DNA of 64,000 nt, from contig NC_092605.1 in NCBI RefSeq assembly GCF_047663525.1, positions 4,774,001 through 4,838,000 on the forward strand, given 5' to 3'. This document shows positions 63,672 through 64,000 of the stretch, in pieces. The notes under the pieces are model-generated. The model did not search any database. It was not told the origin of the DNA and saw only the letters and a program-made list of their open reading frames with translations. The translations under genes were made by a program, and so were the position numbers. This DNA is from Anas platyrhynchos (taxonomy: Eukaryota; Chordata; Aves; Anseriformes; Anatidae). Every line of letters starts with the position of its first letter. Position 1 is the first letter of the stretch.

Positions 63672-64000
63672 GTATTGACTGAAAAAGGTAGATTTTTTGT
63701 CAGAAATCTTGGTCTCTAGAGAAAATCCAGGTTGCAAATGGAATTAATACAGATAGTTAGGACACTGAACAAAAGTCAATATAAAGAAAGAATTAAAAAC
63801 CACATTAGACCAATTTTGTGTGGGTACGTGAAAGGATGGTTAGTGAGATAAAGTAAAGGGATGAAAGTATGACTGAAGCCTGGTGTTAGGTAAATCAGTA
63901 CAAATTCAGGAAATCTATCCAGTATACATGTGAGGAATATATTCATTGCAAAGAGCACATTTAATAGTAGTCATCTTTCTGATGCCAAATTAGACTGTGT
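63672..64000. other. Non-coding unique DNA
   Basis: Nothing recognisable is seen in the last 330 bases. Confidence 0.55.

Noticed and set aside
1..64000. Bacterial, phage or CRISPR-type system
   Set aside because: No ORF arrays, ribosome-binding sites, direct-repeat/spacer pattern or prokaryotic gene density. CR1 fragments and splice-like signals identify vertebrate nuclear DNA.
1..64000. Endogenous retrovirus or other viral insertion
   Set aside because: No paired long terminal repeats, primer-binding site or recognisable gag, pol or env motifs were seen in any frame. CR1 is the only mobile family identified.

Overview
The window looks like AT-rich, gene-poor nuclear DNA from a bird. The main evidence is three fragments of CR1-type LINE retrotransposons (1301-1362 minus, 36111-36330 plus, 40806-41075 minus). 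Their 3' ends, around the ATTCTATGAT-like terminus and the GGTTGGACTAGATGATCTT-type block, are characteristic of avian CR1. A crocodilian or turtle source cannot be fully excluded because they carry related CR1 elements. I see nothing bacterial: no ribosome-binding-site/ORF arrays, no operons and no long open frames. The longest uninterrupted frame is 193 codons and resembles no family I know.

Layout. 1-32 kb: unique non-coding DNA with homopolymer runs, an imperfect AT/GT microsatellite containing a 28-bp perfect palindrome (about 20.3 kb), a 14-G run (18.3 kb) and a compact 18-bp-stem hairpin (30.7 kb). 32.4-45.3 kb: the most gene-like part. Three short plus-strand segments (32463-32508, 41956-42030, 45250-45307) each have a good acceptor, an open frame and a good donor, and their phases join. 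They may be small internal exons of a large gene, with introns of about 9.4 and 3.2 kb. The intron-like DNA holds two CR1 fragments in opposite orientation, a low-complexity cluster at 35.8-36.4 kb and, at 43.6-44.3 kb, a small CpG-rich island that could be a promoter with a non-coding first exon. 45.3-64 kb: again mostly unique non-coding DNA with a (CAA)n tract, a 42-bp ATT/AAT palindrome (59.1 kb) and a perfect 28-copy CTTTTT hexanucleotide array (63.3-63.5 kb) directly upstream of an acceptor-like site.

No gene could be named with confidence. No tRNA, rRNA, CRISPR, insertion sequence or intact virus-like element was seen. The exon calls are inferences from splice signals and open frames. 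Other weaker acceptor/donor pairs of similar size occur by chance in the window, so the exon entries should be read as hypotheses.
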